DNA of 64,000 nt from Heterodera schachtii (lineage: Eukaryota > Nematoda > Chromadorea > Rhabditida > Heteroderidae): NCBI GenBank assembly GCA_023374025.1, contig SIJG01000006.1, positions 1,735,102 through 1,799,101 of the forward strand, written 5' to 3'. The notes below the pieces were generated by a model. The model did not search any database and was not told the DNA's origin. It worked only from the letters and a program-made list of their open reading frames with translations. Of the stretch, positions 11,701-19,197 are shown piece by piece; positions within the stretch are counted from its first letter, which is position 1; every line of letters starts with the position of its first letter. The translations under genes were made by a program, and so were the position numbers.

Positions 11701-12506
11701 CCTTTTGTCTTACGCCCTCCGATCGAAAAAGTTGCTGATCCTTTGCCAAACAAACGGCATTTGGATCCATCGTGATAGAAAGCCTGCTCACTGCAGGGGC
11801 TCAGCCGAGTGCCAATCAATTGATGCGATTCCTTGTTCAGCACCGTGATTTCGGCACCCGGGTCCATCACGAATTCGATTGCGTTCCCATCGACGTTGAC
11901 GGGAGCTTCGATCAGGCGTTTGGGTTGATTAACCAAGTTAATCTTCAACCCTCCAAGCCTAACAGAATTGGCTTGTTTTCGATGGTTGGCATTCTTTGCC
12001 AAATTTTTCTTGACCCAGGCCTGGTGCTTCTCGCACATCTTCTCCAAATGTCCTGATTTGTTGCACTTTTTGCAGACAACACTGCTGTGCGGACACGATT
12101 TGGGAGAATGGGTCTTACCGCAACGCCAACATAACCGATCAGTTGAATTTTTCGGCTGATCATGGCATTTTTCCGGTGGCTTGCTGCGTTCATGCCACTT
12201 TTTGACTGCGAAGACATTCTTCGTGCCGGTTGGCTGTTCGATGACTTTAGCCTCGGCGATTGTGGACAGGTAAACCTGCAAATCTTCCACAATGTTGTCA
12301 TATTTGACATTGTCCCCGTCTGCAGTAAGCTTGGCCAAAATGCGCTGGCGCAAGGCAGAATCGTTGTGGGACTTCAGTGCTGTCAGCAGCATGAGGCAGT
12401 TGAATTGTTCCTTGTTCAAAATGTCGAATTTGAACTCCTGGAGCAATTTCCGATGTCTGTTCACAAATTGTCGGAAGTCCTCACCATTCCCTCTTTCGGC
12501 CTTCAA
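8757..12506 (-). CDS. Ty3 gag (C-terminal part)-pol polyprotein
   Basis: An open frame of about 1,249 codons continuing the gag frame after a single TGA. In order it holds the rest of gag, then two zinc knuckles at about residues 125-165 (the first C-x2-C-x3-H-x4-C, the second C-x2-C-x4-H-x4-C). A retropepsin-like site follows near residue 215, reading D-P-G-A where D-S/T-G-A is usual. The reverse transcriptase has Q-I-D-L-K-D-A-Y and Y-L-D-D; RNase H has D-A-S-E...E-K-E...T-D-H-K-P-L; the integrase has the H-x-H...C-x2-C zinc finger, an M-D-Y-A-G-P-F core, T-D-N-G-T-Q-F and G-Q-A-E-R-F. A GPY/F-like module ends the protein. Every catalytic block except the altered protease Ser/Thr is present. 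The listed start is only the first Met after the stop; the true start is the gag Met at 12956. Confidence 0.85.
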   Translation of the reverse strand: MKAERGNGEDFRQFVNRHRKLLQEFKFDILNKEQFNCLMLLTALKSHNDSALRQRILAKLTADGDNVKYDNIVEDLQVYLSTIAEAKVIEQPTGTKNVFAVKKWHERSKPPEKCHDQPKNSTDRLCWRCGKTHSPKSCPHSSVVCKKCNKSGHLEKMCEKHQAWVKKNLAKNANHRKQANSVRLGGLKINLVNQPKRLIEAPVNVDGNAIEFVMDPGAEITVLNKESHQLIGTRLSPCSEQAFYHDGSKCRLFGKGSATFSIGGRKTKGTFYVSDEGSLNLLGIDMLDALGLMDSFRTNLEDVLKLNNVQFSEQDSTLEILKEKFSRLFADGLGRCVKAKARLELKHDAVPVYCRPRPVPYNTRLVVEAELDRLMELGVIRPVEHTRWAAPIVVVKKANGSTRVCADFSTGLNSALLLHQHPLPVPEDIFATLNGGQVFSQIDLKDAYLQIELDDNSKELCTIATHRGNFEYQRLPFGVKSAPGIFQSIMDSMLAGCNCAIAYLDDVIVVSRSADEHQQHLANVFQRMENFGFRIKPEKCSFFQSQIKYLGFIVDKDGRRPDPAKIQAIADMPVPTNVSELRSFLGMINHYQQFVRNMRFIRQPMDELLKQDVAWIWSNECQQAFDKVIKILQSDKLLTHYDPAREIVVSADASEHGIGAVICHRFPESNLKAIAHASCSLTPAEKNYSQIEKEGLALIYAVKKFHKYLFGRHFTLQTDHKPLLAIFGNKKGIKACTANRLQRWAITLLGYDFNIEYKSTSEFGHADVLSRLIAKTPLPDDERIVASISTAGNLVLNAIEKGLPIVNEDLIRAADQDQTIQQVKKFVKTQWPNKKAISDELLPFHRRREALTIENDCLLFSERVVVPASLQNEVLQLLHKGHPGIKRMKSLARQYVYWPGMDEQIENVVKSCQPCAAEAKAPVKTELHSWPKTDGPWKRIHMDYAGPFFGKMFLIIVDSFSKWPEVFEMRSSGTAATIEKLRALCSTFGLPETLVTDNGTQFTSNEFKQFVTQNGITHLFSAPYNPMSNGQAERFVDTFKRTSRKLKGEGIASALETFLVTYRTTPSESLNGKSPAEMFLQRKVRTTLDLLMPKPKQPIIRDEAMEKTFNRRFGAKPRFFSVGDKVYARHRLSQQWKAGHVTTSKGVMYDVEFPNGTTSRFHANQLIKRDNNQMDIDPLTVLNEDFGLPNVAQQPNQRPNVAVVQPNIVDNAEPANDPPPAEQQQNSPIRPRRQYPQRNRRPPDRYSPK

Positions 12507-12515
12507 ACATTCATA

Positions 12516-12956
12516 TCAGTCGACGAAAATTGATTGGGGACGACTGAAAAGCTTTTGGAGCTTTTTGATGGTGTCGTCAAACCCAAAATCGGTGACCACA
12601 GACGGCAATACAGATCGGCTGTACTCCGAGAATGCACCTTCACTCAATTTGTTCATCAGACATTTGACTTTCGTCAAATCCTTCGCATTCGGTGCGGTGC
12701 AGTCGAGAGCAAATTGAAAACGCTCGAGCCATTCGGTGACTCTGCTCTTTTCATCGCAGCACTCGAATGGAATGACGTCCGGAAGCGATGGAATTGTGTC
12801 GTGAACATGTTGAGGTTGAACGGCAGCAGGTGCAACTGCAACCGCATTATTGGCGAGCAGTTGTGCGATTTGATCCGCTTGCTGCCTTGCGATTTGTTGC
12901 TGTTCACCAAGCAACCTGAGCAACTGGTCAATGCCTGGGTCCTGCTGTGCTGGCAT
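12516..12956 (-). CDS. Ty3 gag N-terminal part, ended by in-frame TGA
   Basis: Starts at ATG 12956 just inside the leader and encodes 146 residues: a Gln-rich N-terminus, then a capsid-like segment (S-R-V-T-E-W-L-E-R-F-Q-F-A-L...K-L-S-E-G-A-F). It ends at a TGA at 12518-12516. The next codon continues the same frame directly into the pol reading frame, so the gag-pol polyprotein is one frame broken by a single stop in the middle of the capsid region. That position is not the usual gag-pro boundary, so a simple nonsense mutation is more likely than programmed readthrough. Confidence 0.75.
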   Translation of the reverse strand: MPAQQDPGIDQLLRLLGEQQQIARQQADQIAQLLANNAVAVAPAAVQPQHVHDTIPSLPDVIPFECCDEKSRVTEWLERFQFALDCTAPNAKDLTKVKCLMNKLSEGAFSEYSRSVLPSVVTDFGFDDTIKKLQKLFSRPQSIFVD

Positions 12957-12959
12957 TTT

Positions 12960-13301
12960 TCAAATTAAGCCTGATTTGCGCCTAGCAAATATATCAGCAG
13001 CGCCTAGCTGTGAGGCTTTTTGATGAATGGAGAACCGACTCGGTTTTGAATTCGTTCTCTTTGCCGGCTCGGCTTAACGAATTTGAAGAATTGCCGTCTC
13101 GGCTTTGTCGAATTTTTGCCAGACTTGGCTTGTTTGACGAATTTTTGCTAGCCGACTGGCTTTGTCGAAGAATGAATGCCGACTCGGCTTTTCAGAAGAG
13201 ATGTCCAAAAGACAAAACTGAAAATGAATAGCCGATGGCTTTCAAACTTACAAATTTTGAAGCCAAGAGTTGAGTCCAATCAGCAACGGGCGTCGCCAAT
13301 T
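12960..13301 (-). promoter_or_regulatory. Ty3 element 1 leader with repeated hairpin motif
   Basis: Untranslated leader between the primer-binding site and gag. On the plus strand it contains about seven imperfect copies of a gccga(c/g)tcggct-like word within 13010-13200, many self-complementary and spaced by 25-40 bases. They could form a series of small hairpins in the genomic RNA, where packaging and dimerisation signals normally lie. That role is inferred from position only. Confidence 0.5.
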
Positions 13302-13571
13302 TGTTACGCCGACAAGTCCACAGTGAATAAACCAAAAGTTTATTCAAACAAAATAAAAAGGGGACAAGGCGAACAATAAATTAAATATTGATTAGAATGG
13401 GGTCACAGAGGAAGAAGGGAGAAAATGACAAAGTGAACAGAAGAAGTGAATGAGGGAGGATGGAGGAGGGGTATTTATGCAAAAATAAATGAGGGGTCAA
13501 ACAGTGTATGTGTGGAGGGGGAAAAAGATAAAACATAATGCCACACATATTCAAATGGTGTCTCCCGAACA
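13302..13571 (-). repeat. 5' LTR of Ty3 element 1
   Basis: A 270-bp LTR, one substitution from the 8428-8697 copy, followed by the GTGTA duplication at 13572-13576. As the element is on the minus strand, this LTR would carry the promoter. Confidence 0.9.
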
Positions 13572-14157
13572 GTGTATTTTTTGAAATTTTTTCGGGTCGA
13601 TTCTTAGGGGTGTTCTTTGGTTTTATTTCATTTTTGGTAAGGAATTTTTTGAAAATCCTTAAAGTAGTTACCAAAAATTCCAAAATTTGCGATTTTTTAT
13701 GCTTTTTTTAGGTGCCTATTTCGCGATTTTTTGTGCCTAAAAAAGAATTCCTAACATATATATTTTTTAAATTTTGTTTAGTCATTTCTGCGTGCCACCA
13801 CTTCTATCAGTTACAAAATTCAACTTAATTTTTATAAGATAACAACTCCAATTGAACAATTTGAATTGTTGAACGAAGGAACAAATGAGAAGCTGATATT
13901 GTGGTAAAAATCCGAGTGTAATTGGCTGTTGAAGCGATGTCCCATTATTGTTGGGGAGACGGCTACAATTCAATGGAAAGACGATGAAAATTGGGACGAC
14001 AATTTGAACAATGTCAAATTTAATTTGTGCGCTGACAGTAATTCCATTGGGTGAGAGCAGCAACCAACGGAATTTGTGATTTTGTCGGAAAATAATTGAC
14101 CCAATTCAATTTTCACTAAATTTAGACCATTGTCGCCACCAGCTGAAAACAATAAAT

Positions 14158-14607
14158 GGTACTTGTACAGTTTACACCCCATAGAAAAAATTTTTTATTT
14201 TTCCAAAGCCATGAAAATATGTTTCCGGGGGTATTCGGGACCGCTGATCACGAATATGACATCCATTTCGACCAATTCGGAACCCCGGACCCGAACTCCA
14301 ACAAAAAGTCGAAAATTCAAATTTTCGAACTTCATATTTTTGGTTAAAACTTTGTTTGAACAAACGAAACGAAGTGGAAAGGCATCATTGGTTCAATAAA
14401 AAATCATTTAAACTATTTTTAGAACAAAAATATGAAATTTGAAAAATTTAAATTTTCGACTTTTGGTTCGATTTTGGGTCCGGGTTTCGGAATTGGTCGA
14501 AATGGATGTCATATTCGTGATCAGCGACCCCGAATACCCCCGGAAACACGTTTTTATCACTAAAAATATAAAAAAAATTTCTATGGGGTGTAAACTGTAC
14601 AAGTACC
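14158..14607. mobile_element. Foldback/hAT-like MITE, ends GGTACTTGTACAGTTTAC
   Basis: A 450-bp near-palindrome with two arms of roughly 200 bases beginning GGTACTTGTACAGTTTACAC and ending with its complement. It is flanked by a perfect 8-bp duplication CAATAAAT (14150-14157 and 14608-14615). The second copy at 42555-44632 shares the ends and also has an 8-bp duplication. An 8-bp duplication fits hAT-type insertion. No coding sequence. It interrupts the terminal exon of the F-box-like pseudogene upstream. Confidence 0.75.
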
Positions 14608-14966
14608 CAATAAATTGACATAAAAAATGTTTGTTTTTTTTTGCTTGAGTTTTTTTCACCACTACAGCGGATATATTTGTTAAATTTGCCGTTTTGAAAT
14701 ACCGTTAATAATAGCCTATCTAATTTTGTGGCTAAAAAATTGACAGCCTAAGTCAGCAGGAATTTGTTGTGTCAAGCCTTTACCGTTTTTATTATTAACC
14801 ATTTTATCAACGATTAATTACTCACAATGAATTTCACATACATATACACATAAAATACAATGGAAATGGACGCATTTGCGAGCAAGCAAAGATCAAATAC
14901 ACAATATTTAAATGGCACAGTGCCAACATAATTTCGGTCAGACAATTTCGTCACCAATCAATTAAT

Positions 14967-16610
14967 TCATTTCTGCTGCTGATCACTCTGTCCAGGAGAA
15001 GCGGCGTCGAGAAGACTGAAAAAACGATGATATTCCATTGCAAATTATGAGTCAATGGCATTTTATGAGTCAAATCAACTAACTATCCTTGATTTTTTGT
15101 ACCATAATTCGGCTCTATTATGGTTTGTCCCCCATAAATTTTTCGTAAATTTTTTTGTTTTCAAAAGCCATGAAAATAGTTTTCGAGGTCGTGGATCACA
15201 ACAAATTCGGCATCCATTTCGACCAATTCCGAATCCCGGACCCGAACAAAAAGTCGAAATCTCAATTTCTGATTTTCACATTTTTAGTTCAAACTTTGTT
15301 TAAATTCACAGAATTCGAGTTCGGGTCCGGTATTCGGAACCATAATAGAGCCCACAATTCTATCCATTCCAAAACAAATCGTATTTTTGGAAACGAATTG
15401 AAAGCACAAAGTCAAAGCAATTGTTGATTAGACTCATAAAATAATTAAGCATCATTTTAAATTGTTCACCCGTCGTCGTATCCACCATCTTTGATCACAA
15501 TGTCAATTGGGTTCTGTCGAGCTTTGAATTTGTCCGTCATATTTTCCCAATTTCGGTAATCCCATCCAATTGGACAACGTAAGAGGCAAAAATCATTTGC
15601 TGATGACTGTATAAGTGCCAATTTCTCTCCAGTCACTTCGTTGATCCGATCAAATGGCACAATGAAGTCAATCGGAGAAGACGGCAGAAAGTGAAAAACA
15701 ATGCCAAAAGTAACCGGAGAAGAAGCATTAGAAAATGCCTAAAAATGGGACAAAAAAGCATAGAAAAACCAATTAAATAGGGATAATCACCGCTTTGAGC
15801 TGTTCCATCGTTGACGACCATTGATCCGGTGAATTAATAGAGCATTCGAGCACCTTCGACACACCATCAGGATGTGACGTCAACAACCATTTGGTCACCG
15901 CTTGGCCATACGACGCCATGGCACTGTCATCGGGCGGAAATTCAGGGAAAATGCCGTCACCGAAAAAACACGCTGCGAAGTGATGGACAATCGCTGAGAA
16001 GTGACGGGGCCAATTGACGCAGGCGGCGAAAAGCGTTGGTGTTCAAAATCATCGCACGAATTGAATGGCGAAACATTGGCAAAATGTTGAGCAAAACAAA
16101 TTTCAAAATGCGTTCATTGCCCGTGGTAATGTACAAATCCGTTGAACAAACGGCGAAAAAACGGTGAAAACGGCGGAGAAATGCGATGACATTTTGATCG
16201 ATGTAGCTGAAAATGTGATAACTCATAAATCAAAAAATCTGGATGATCGGCTTCTTACGCGATCGTAATGCCACTGAATCCGATGACTTTGTTCGGCAAC
16301 GGATTTTGCGGGATTGGCAATGGATTTCCATCGGATTTGACAATTTGCATTTTCTTCGTCCCATTTTCTTCAATGTCCCATTGGATAAGCAATTTGTTGT
16401 TCAATTTCCATTTGCGTGTTTTGAAGTGTTCGTCGACGATGCAGTTAAAGCGGCAGTTGATCAGTGCAATTTCGAGGCCAAGCTGAGAAGGCGCAAGAAA
16501 ATCGAACACCAAAAGCCAACAATCGCTGCAGATAAAGCTGAAAAATGGGGAGAATTTTATGAAATTTTCAAATTTTTTGATTAGTTTTACATTTTGTTTT
16601 CTAAAGACAT
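14967..16610 (-). pseudogene. Type B F-box-like gene with frameshift
   Basis: The five-exon plan is fully present on the minus strand: exon 1 at 16610-16591 (M-S-L-E-N-K, phase 2), exon 2 at 16537-16259 (I-C-S-D-C-W-L-L-V-F-D-F-L), exon 3 at 16206-15791, exon 4 at 15738-15470 and exon 5 at 15015-14967 (G-L-L-D-A-A-S-P-G-Q-S-D-Q-Q-Q-K-stop). All junctions are GT-AG in the expected phase. In exon 3, around 15968-15985, two bases are missing relative to the intact copy at 27477-29021, giving a TGA after V-F-F-R. The downstream frame is otherwise open. Intron 4 contains a foldback element at 15111-15352. A TATA-like element lies upstream at 16685-16696. Confidence 0.65.
15111..15352. mobile_element. 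Short foldback MITE, ends GGCTCTATTATGG
   Basis: A 242-bp element with inverted ends GGCTCTATTATGGTT / AACCATAATAGAGCC and an interior related to the larger foldback family. Flanks are CATAATTC on the left and CACAATTC on the right, an 8-bp duplication with one mismatch. It lies in intron 4 of a type B F-box-like gene. Confidence 0.6.
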
Positions 16611-16684
16611 TTGCACAACAAAATGACCGAAAAATATAGGGAGAATGGAAGAATGAATGGAATGAGGAAGAGGGGAAGAAAAAA

Positions 16685-16696
16685 GGCATTTTTATA
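16685..16696 (-). promoter_or_regulatory. TATA-like box of type B gene
   Basis: TATAAAAATGCC on the minus strand, about 75 bases before the ATG at 16610. The same 12-mer lies at nearly the same distance upstream of the ATG in two other type B copies (29084-29095, 26255-26266), with a pyrimidine-rich leader between. Confidence 0.5.
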
Positions 16697-16699
16697 CTA

Positions 16700-17360
16700 A
16701 AATATTAGCGTAGCGCTCCAACCCTTCGAGGGTGGGAAAAGTGGGAGTCGGCGTTTGTCGGCTATACATAAATAGAAAGGCGATTCATGCGTCGAATGTC
16801 TTCCCCAAACCATTGCATGAGAGCATTTTGGCACTTGGTGAAACTGCCGACACATTTGTCTTGGACAGAAATTGGATTTTTGAAATGCGAAGTGAAAACG
16901 GATGGATTTAAGAGTTTACGGATGATAAAAGTGATTGGTAAATCATCATTTTTCTTGCTGATATTTATTTGTAATTGTCCCTTATAACTATTTTGAAGCA
17001 ATTTCGCTAAATGTTCTGATTTCCGACCCCAAAATCTGATATTTTGAGCCCGGTGTTGATTATGAAAATTTTCGATCATATCCCTGGGTTAATCCCAAAA
17101 AAAAAAAAATTAAAATTCAATTTTGTAACTTTTTTTGTGTCTTAGTTAGCATCGCTTAAAACAAAGGGTTCTCTTTTTCACTTTTGGCGTCAAATCAATT
17201 AAAAATCTTCAGTTTATTGGCCATAATCAAAAAAGCATGCAAATAAATACACATTTATTTGTATATTCGAACGAAAGAATCAACAATAAGCATATCTGCG
17301 AGGAAATAAGCTCTAAAATCCGTTTCCAATTATGTGAGATCGGTCATTTCTCAAATACAA
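16700..17360. other. Spacer without recognisable gene
   Basis: The first 60 bases are shared with the flank at about 29095-29160 (ggggtgggaaaagt(a/g)ggagtcgg). The rest is AT-rich with no supported exon. Confidence 0.4.
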
Positions 17361-18039
17361 TTAATTCGTCTTCCGCGCAATCCGACGATATTTCGATGCT
17401 TTGACCCGCTTTTTCTTTTTCTTCGTCGGCAAGAAGCCATAAGGCCTAAAATTAAATACAATTTGAATTGAATTGGGTGAATTGAATTATCTTTTACAAA
17501 TCACCCAGTCGAACTTTCGCCTCCAGACAAATTAAATTGGACAATGTTCAAATTGTCGTCCCAATTTTCGTCGTTTTCCCATTGAACCGCCGCCGCTTTT
17601 TCCTTTTCACAAATGGGACATCGCTTCAACAGCCAATCACTATCACCATAACTTGACACATTCTCCAATGTCAGCTCTTCCTTGGTTCGTTCGTTCACTA
17701 ATTCAAATGGCACAATTGGTGTTGAATCGTAAAGTTCAAATCGAATTTTGTAGTTGACTGAAGCGGTGGCACGGAGAAATGTCTAAACAAAAAGGAAGCG
17801 AAAATCAAAGGCAATCAATCATCGTCGGTCGTTTAACGAAAATTGGCAGCAACCAACAGGCCAACTCCTTCAAATTGTTGACCCATCCGATTAAAAATTT
17901 TGTAAAATTTTTCAAAAAATTGAGTGATGCCACCAGCGATATTATACCCAAATTTTATGAGAATGTGACCAAACGCACCCTTGAAGCTGTTGACCCAATC
18001 TAAGTTCACTTCTTCGTCATAATACGCACAAAACAATCG
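17361..18039 (-). pseudogene. 3' half of a type A F-box-like gene
   Basis: Exon 5 (17445-17361, basic tail P-Y-G-F-L-P-T-K-K-K-K-K-R-V-K-A) and exon 4 (17782-17505, with V-N-E-R-T-K-E-E-L-T-L...L-L-K-R-C-P-I) are intact and join in phase. Above them only the last 20 or so codons of exon 3 remain (about 18039-17971, K-R-L-F-C...W-V-N-S-F-K). At about 18040 this joins, head to head, a plus-strand exon 2 fragment. The F-box exon and start are therefore lost. The interval 17790-17960 between exons 3 and 4 is intron-like. Confidence 0.6.
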
Positions 18040-18231
18040 TTTCCTGGTGGACACGCATTTTGATGACAAAACGACGGAATTGACAATTTGGAGACCTATC
18101 GGAATTTGCGAAGGCATAGGACCAGAACCGACACTGTCTGTACAGCAGATCGATGGCAAATTGGTGGAATTTCCGTTGCCGAACCGTCCGCTTCCAAACA
18201 AAATCCGTTTTAAGGAAATTCAGATTGAGTA
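18040..18231 (+). pseudogene. Type A F-box-like exon 2 fragment, opposite strand
   Basis: Starts abruptly inside exon 2 (V-D-T-H-F-D...T-I-W-R) and continues to the usual exon end P-L-P-N-K-I-R-F-K-E-I-Q-I followed by the donor GTAATC. No exon 3 follows. Its left edge is the inverted junction with the minus-strand fragment at 17361-18039. Confidence 0.6.
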
Positions 18232-18259
18232 ATCTATAAATAAAGCATTTTATGGTAAT

Positions 18260-18480
18260 ACTATAGATGGTGGGCCCCCTTTTTGGATGAATTTTTTTTT
18301 TTCTTAAAAGTCGTGAAAACATGTTCATGGGGGTTTTCGGGGTCGGAGAACCCGAATCCAACATTCATTTTGACTAATTCCGAATCCCGGACCCAAACTC
18401 GAATAAAAAAAGTCAAAATTCAAAATTTCCAAAATTTACTTTTTCATTCATATCTGTACAGAATAATTATTTTCCGATGT
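18260..18480. repeat. Dispersed foldback repeat arm
   Basis: One arm of the foldback-type interior (gggggttttcggggtcgg...cccggacccaaactcg). The similar sequence at 41430-41550 shares 'ccccctttttgga' and 'aaaacatg'. No complementary second arm or target duplication is visible, so this is a solo arm. Confidence 0.45.
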
Positions 18481-18489
18481 TTCAATGGT

Positions 18490-18717
18490 TTTTGACTTGC
18501 CATTGTTTCGGCCAGCTACAAAATTCGTTGTGGAGTTTACGGGCCAATGCCAATTGAGCCATTTGAATTGATGAACAAACAAACGAAGGAAAAGTTGAAA
18601 TTGAGCAAAGAATCAAAGCTTTGGACGATGAAGCGATGCTCAATTAATAGGAAGACGGCGGCGATTCAATGGGAAAATGACGAAAATGAAAGATTTAGAA
18701 TTTTTTGCAGTTAACGT
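18490..18717 (+). pseudogene. Type A F-box-like exon 4 fragment
   Basis: Plus-strand exon 4 beginning within S-A-S-Y-K-I-R and running through P-F-E-L-M-N-K-Q-T-K-E-K-L...M-K-R-C...A-A-I-Q-W-E-N. It then diverges and ends in a stop at 18715. No other exon lies on this strand nearby. Immediately after it begins a repeat (18720-18840) that recurs at 27070-27200. Confidence 0.55.
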
Positions 18718-18719
18718 GA

Positions 18720-18845
18720 GAGAGCTCGGCTTTTTGGAAAATCCCAGAGGATAAGAGAATTTTGACCCGGACCGGTTTTCGGGATTAAAGAAATCCCTTT
18801 TTCCAGCAGAACTTATCCGGCCTAAAAATTTTGATTTGCATCTGT
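18720..18845. repeat. Dispersed repeat shared with 27070-27200
   Basis: The words 'gataagagaattttgaccc', 'ggttttcgggat' and 'cctaaaattttga' occur in the same order at 27110-27195. No ends or duplication can be defined. Confidence 0.4.
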
Positions 18846-18849
18846 TTCT

Positions 18850-19195
18850 CCAACACATCAAGCGATATTTTTAGTCACCAATTAACAAAATGGCATTTTA
18901 TCCGCTGATCAGAGATCATTCATCAATAATTGTGGGTTGATCATCAAAATGCAACAACAATAATAACAAAAATTCCGAAATTGTTCAGACAACTATAACA
19001 CGCTCAATTAATCTGATCATGCTTTACCAAACTGATATCAGTGGGAATGAAGGTGATCAAAAATTTTGAAAAATTTTCGACCAAAAAATGGTGGATGTTA
19101 CAGTATAAAGAAAAGAAAAAGTATCAAACAACAACAACAGTTTTCATTCAAATGATCGACCATTTGTCATTATTTAACACATAATCAGACGCCCT
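18850..19195. other. Spacer, 3' flank of F-box-like gene
   Basis: AT-rich, no exon recognised. It contains the 3' flank of the minus-strand gene ending at 19198. Confidence 0.35.
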
Positions 19196-19197
19196 TT

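Larger units (their letters stand above)
8428..13571 (-). mobile_element. Full-length young Ty3/Gypsy LTR retrotransposon
   Basis: A 5,144-bp element on the minus strand with 270-bp LTRs at 8428-8697 and 13302-13571 (TG...CA) that differ at one position. A perfect 5-bp target duplication GTGTA lies at 8423-8427 and 13572-13576. Next to the 5' LTR is a candidate primer-binding site TGGCGACGC (about 13298-13290), and before the 3' LTR a purine tract A8-GGGGAGG (8712-8698). Domain order is gag, zinc knuckles, protease, RT, RNase H, integrase, as in Ty3/Gypsy (Metaviridae). Near-identical LTRs imply recent insertion. The sole obvious lesion is one in-frame TGA in gag. Confidence 0.9.
8168..13753. 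mobile_element. Decayed hAT-like element hosting a Ty3 insertion
   Basis: The left end TAGGGCTTCCTTTTTTAGG (8168) and the right end, reverse complemented TAGGAATTCTTTTTTAGG (13753), continue into matching 'aaaatcgcgaaatagg' sequence. They are homologous to the ends of the intact element at 21172-21757. Without the nested retrotransposon it is about 430 bp. No target duplication is recognisable, so it is old. It carries no coding sequence of its own and lies in an intron of the surrounding F-box-like pseudogene. Confidence 0.55.
7082..14158 (+). pseudogene. Type A F-box-like pseudogene split by nested transposons
   Basis: Plus-strand exons: exon 1 (ATGAACCGACG) at 7082, exon 2 at about 7388-7650 (W-I-C-G-D-V-L-M-D-I-L-P-F-F), exon 3 at 7677-8103, exon 4 at 13782-14050 and exon 5 from 14126 (P-L-S-P-P-A-E). 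Damage is clear. The exon 2 donor region is deleted relative to the copy at 39923-41222. Exon 3 has a 2-base loss at the A-L-S-K-W motif, giving a TAA near 8000, and a second indel before the F-K-E end. Exon 4 has an in-frame TAA (L-I-L-W-stop), and the start of exon 5 is interrupted at 14158 by a foldback element. Intron 3 is about 5.7 kb because it holds a hAT-like element that in turn holds a complete Ty3 element. Confidence 0.65.

Noticed and set aside
16255..16689. Continuous 144-codon frame starting M-P-F-F-F-P-S-S
   Set aside because: Reads through the first intron by chance; the micro-exon ATG at 16610 with a phase-2 donor agrees with two paralogues.
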